A DNA stretch of 7,492 nucleotides from Betaproteobacteria bacterium (GTDB lineage Bacteria; Pseudomonadota; Gammaproteobacteria; Burkholderiales; Burkholderiaceae_E): contig RFVZ01000124.1 in the NCBI GenBank assembly GCA_009922405.1, positions 1 to 7,492 of the forward strand. Direction: 5' to 3'. How positions within the stretch are numbered: the stretch's first letter is position 1; every line of letters begins with the position of its first letter. Under the pieces are notes generated by a model. It did no database searches, was not told the origin of the DNA, and saw nothing but the letters and a program-made list of their open reading frames with translations. Position numbers and translations under genes: made by a program. Below are positions 6,137 through 7,492 of this stretch, in pieces.

Positions 6137-7024
6137 TCACGCTCCGCGCACGTGCCGGTACATTTCGGTATGATCCGCGCCCCGGCCAAGAGATTCTTCC
6201 GCCGACTGCCAGACCTGTAGGCAAGTCTTTGCAAAGTCATCCGGCGAGTCCATCCGTTCAATAAACCCCAAAGCGGTCTGCAGGTCCTTGCGCATCAGAC
6301 TCAGGGCGAAGCCCGAGTTAAATCCACCCGAGAGCATGAAATTTTCAACCTTGTGCTCGGTTGTATTGTTCTTGCCCGTTGATGCATTGAACACCTGATT
6401 GACCAGGTGGGGATCGATGCCGAACTTTTCAGCGGCGACCAGTGCCTCGCAGACCGCGAGCAAGCCCGACGCCGACACGAAATTGTTCAAGGCTTTGACC
6501 GCATGCCCGGCGCCGGCAGCGCCCACATGCACGAGCGTCTTGCCCAGTGCCTGCAAGACGGGACGAACCCGCTCGACCTCGCTGACCTCGCCACCCATCA
6601 TGATCGCAAGACTGCCATCCGCGGCCCGCTTGACCCCACCGGAAACGGGTGCATCCACAAATCCCACACCGAGTGCCTTCAGGCGCCCGAAATTTTCACG
6701 CGAGCAGACCGGGTCAGAAGACCCCATGTCCAGGACGATCTGCCCCGGGGATAATTGAACTGCCAGCCCCGCCGGATCCTCAGACGACCACAGCAATCGA
6801 TCAACCACCTTACTGTCCGGCAACATTAGAATCAAAACATCCGTACCCGCCGCCGCAGCGGCCACGGACTCGGCCACCGCAAATCCGGTCTCCTTGGAAA
6901 ATGCTTCGTAAGCCGAGGGCTGGACATCGAACCCCTTCACCACGAAACCTGCACGCAACAAATTGCGCACCATCGGCAGGCCCATCTGGCCCAAGCCGAC
7001 AAACCCCAGCGTCAGTGCTTTCAA
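6137..7024 (-). CDS. NAD(P)-dependent 3-hydroxyisobutyrate dehydrogenase / tartronate semialdehyde reductase-family oxidoreductase
   Basis: A 295-residue beta-hydroxyacid dehydrogenase. The N-terminal Rossmann fold has GFVGLGQMGLPM (7-18). The substrate signature is DAPVSGGVKRA (124-134), followed by LAIMMGG. The catalytic lysine is in GAGHAVKALNN (171-181), Lys177 with Asn181 behind it, and a second family helix has FALSLMRKDLQTAL (239-252). Such enzymes interconvert short 3-hydroxy acids and their semialdehydes with NAD(P). I cannot separate 3-hydroxyisobutyrate dehydrogenase from 2-hydroxy-3-oxopropionate (tartronate semialdehyde) reductase by eye. The start is TTG 7022-7024: it gives the normal N-terminus directly before the first strand, GGGA lies 8 nt upstream, and no ATG or GTG occurs in frame before it. 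It follows the decarboxylase-family gene by 19 nt and precedes the lactonase by 4 nt. Confidence 0.93.
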   Translation of the reverse strand: MKALTLGFVGLGQMGLPMVRNLLRAGFVVKGFDVQPSAYEAFSKETGFAVAESVAAAAAGTDVLILMLPDSKVVDRLLWSSEDPAGLAVQLSPGQIVLDMGSSDPVCSRENFGRLKALGVGFVDAPVSGGVKRAADGSLAIMMGGEVSEVERVRPVLQALGKTLVHVGAAGAGHAVKALNNFVSASGLLAVCEALVAAEKFGIDPHLVNQVFNASTGKNNTTEHKVENFMLSGGFNSGFALSLMRKDLQTALGFIERMDSPDDFAKTCLQVWQSAEESLGRGADHTEMYRHVRGA

Positions 7025-7043
7025 AATCAGATTCCCATCGCGG

Positions 7044-7421
7044 TTAAATACCCATGTCCTTGAAGACTTCCTTGGCGTTGCGGAAGCTGTCGATACCGGC
7101 CGGGACGCCGCAGTAAACCGCTACCTGCAAAAACACTTCCTGAATCTCATCCTTGGTCAGGCCGTTATTGATCGCGCCACGCACATGCGCCTTGAGTTCA
7201 TGCGGCCGATTCAGCGCGGATAGCAGGCACAGGTTGATGATGCTGCGAGTTTTGCGATCGAGCCCCGGGCGGTTCCAGATCTCGTGCCAGCAGTACTCGG
7301 TGACGAGTTCCTGCATGGGCATGTTGAAGTCATCCGCATTTTTAAGTGAATTCTCAACGTACTCATTACCGAGGACTTCACGGCGAGTTTTCAGGCCTTG
7401 TTCGAAGGATTCGTGATTCAT
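7044..7421 (-). CDS. Carboxymuconolactone decarboxylase-family protein (PcaC-like)
   Basis: A 125-residue protein that is full length for the PcaC group. Matching stretches are RREVLGNEYV (13-22), CWHEIWNRPGLDRKTRS (44-60), INLCLLSALNRPHELKAHV (62-80), INNGLTKDEIQEV (84-96) and AVYCGVPAG (101-109). PcaC decarboxylates 4-carboxymuconolactone in the protocatechuate branch of the beta-ketoadipate pathway. The family also includes paralogues in other catabolic operons; no other pca gene is present here, so the exact substrate is open. The AhpD-type CxxC peroxidase pair is absent. ATG 7419-7421 is chosen because GGAGA lies 6 nt upstream and it gives the normal family N-terminus; a longer reading from 7484 would add residues encoded in the promoter region. 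First gene of a three-gene operon. Confidence 0.93.
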   Translation of the reverse strand: MNHESFEQGLKTRREVLGNEYVENSLKNADDFNMPMQELVTEYCWHEIWNRPGLDRKTRSIINLCLLSALNRPHELKAHVRGAINNGLTKDEIQEVFLQVAVYCGVPAGIDSFRNAKEVFKDMGI

Positions 7422-7445
7422 GGGGATTCTCCAGAGGTTTTTTTG

Positions 7446-7454
7446 ACTATAGCA
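7446..7454 (-). promoter_or_regulatory. Possible extended -10 promoter of the catabolic operon
   Basis: The minus strand has TGCTATAGT, a close match to the sigma-70 extended -10 element. It sits 25 nt before the decarboxylase-family ATG, giving a short leader that contains the GGAGA ribosome site. No good -35 hexamer is seen; that position falls in the 12-bp tandem repeat at 7469-7492. Confidence 0.35.
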
Positions 7455-7468
7455 GGCGGGTCCTTGAA

Positions 7469-7492
7469 CCACGCCGCTGACCACGCCGCTGA
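7469..7492. repeat. 12-bp perfect tandem repeat at the window edge
   Basis: CCACGCCGCTGA occurs twice back to back, at 7469-7480 and 7481-7492, and may continue beyond the window. It lies upstream of the catabolic operon at the place of a -35 region, so it could be a regulator site. It could equally be the end of a gene beyond the edge, since 12 bp is four codons. Confidence 0.5.

Noticed and set aside
6133..6261. Longer lactonase start at 6261
   Set aside because: It would overlap the end of the oxidoreductase gene and add residues unlike the family; ATG 6132 fits the usual length.
7422..7484. Longer start for the decarboxylase-family protein at 7484
   Set aside because: The added residues are encoded in the promoter and tandem-repeat region, and ATG 7421 has a good GGAGA site.

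Overview
The window reads like the chromosome of a betaproteobacterium, probably Burkholderiales. This is inferred from protein style (a PcaC-like decarboxylase, a TonB receptor, an AHL-lactonase-like enzyme, secreted Ser/Thr/Tyr-rich repeat proteins), the fairly high GC and the close gene packing. No rRNA, tRNA, IS element, CRISPR array or phage gene is visible.

Left part (1-1692). A secreted repeat protein runs off the left edge on the minus strand (1-693). A 159-bp divergent spacer (694-852) with two palindromes and a 20-bp-period direct repeat separates it from two plus-strand genes: a small lipoprotein (853-1068) and an unrecognised exported protein (1102-1692). The two lie in the same reading frame, separated by one TAG.

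Centre (1763-5326, minus strand). A TPP (thiamine pyrophosphate) riboswitch at about 5198-5326 leads an operon of three genes: a TonB-dependent outer-membrane receptor (2921-5128), a PnuC-family inner-membrane transporter (2316-2933) and a NadR-like P-loop kinase (1763-2326). The genes overlap by 13 and 11 nt. The riboswitch implies that the substrate is thiamine or a thiamine precursor rather than nicotinamide riboside. The simplest reading is a complete route: outer-membrane import, facilitated diffusion across the inner membrane, then trapping by phosphorylation. The kinase would be an unusual one for thiamine, and this is the most interesting point in the window. The leader also holds a 9-nt anti-aptamer sequence and a hairpin that covers the receptor's Shine-Dalgarno sequence, which suggests control of translation initiation.

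Right part (5347-7421, minus strand). Three close-set genes form a catabolic operon: a carboxymuconolactone decarboxylase-family protein, a 3-hydroxyisobutyrate dehydrogenase/tartronate semialdehyde reductase-family oxidoreductase with a TTG start, and a metallo-beta-lactamase-fold lactonase of the AHL-lactonase type. The last stop codon is only about 25 nt before the riboswitch aptamer with no visible terminator, so read-through into the thiamine operon is possible.
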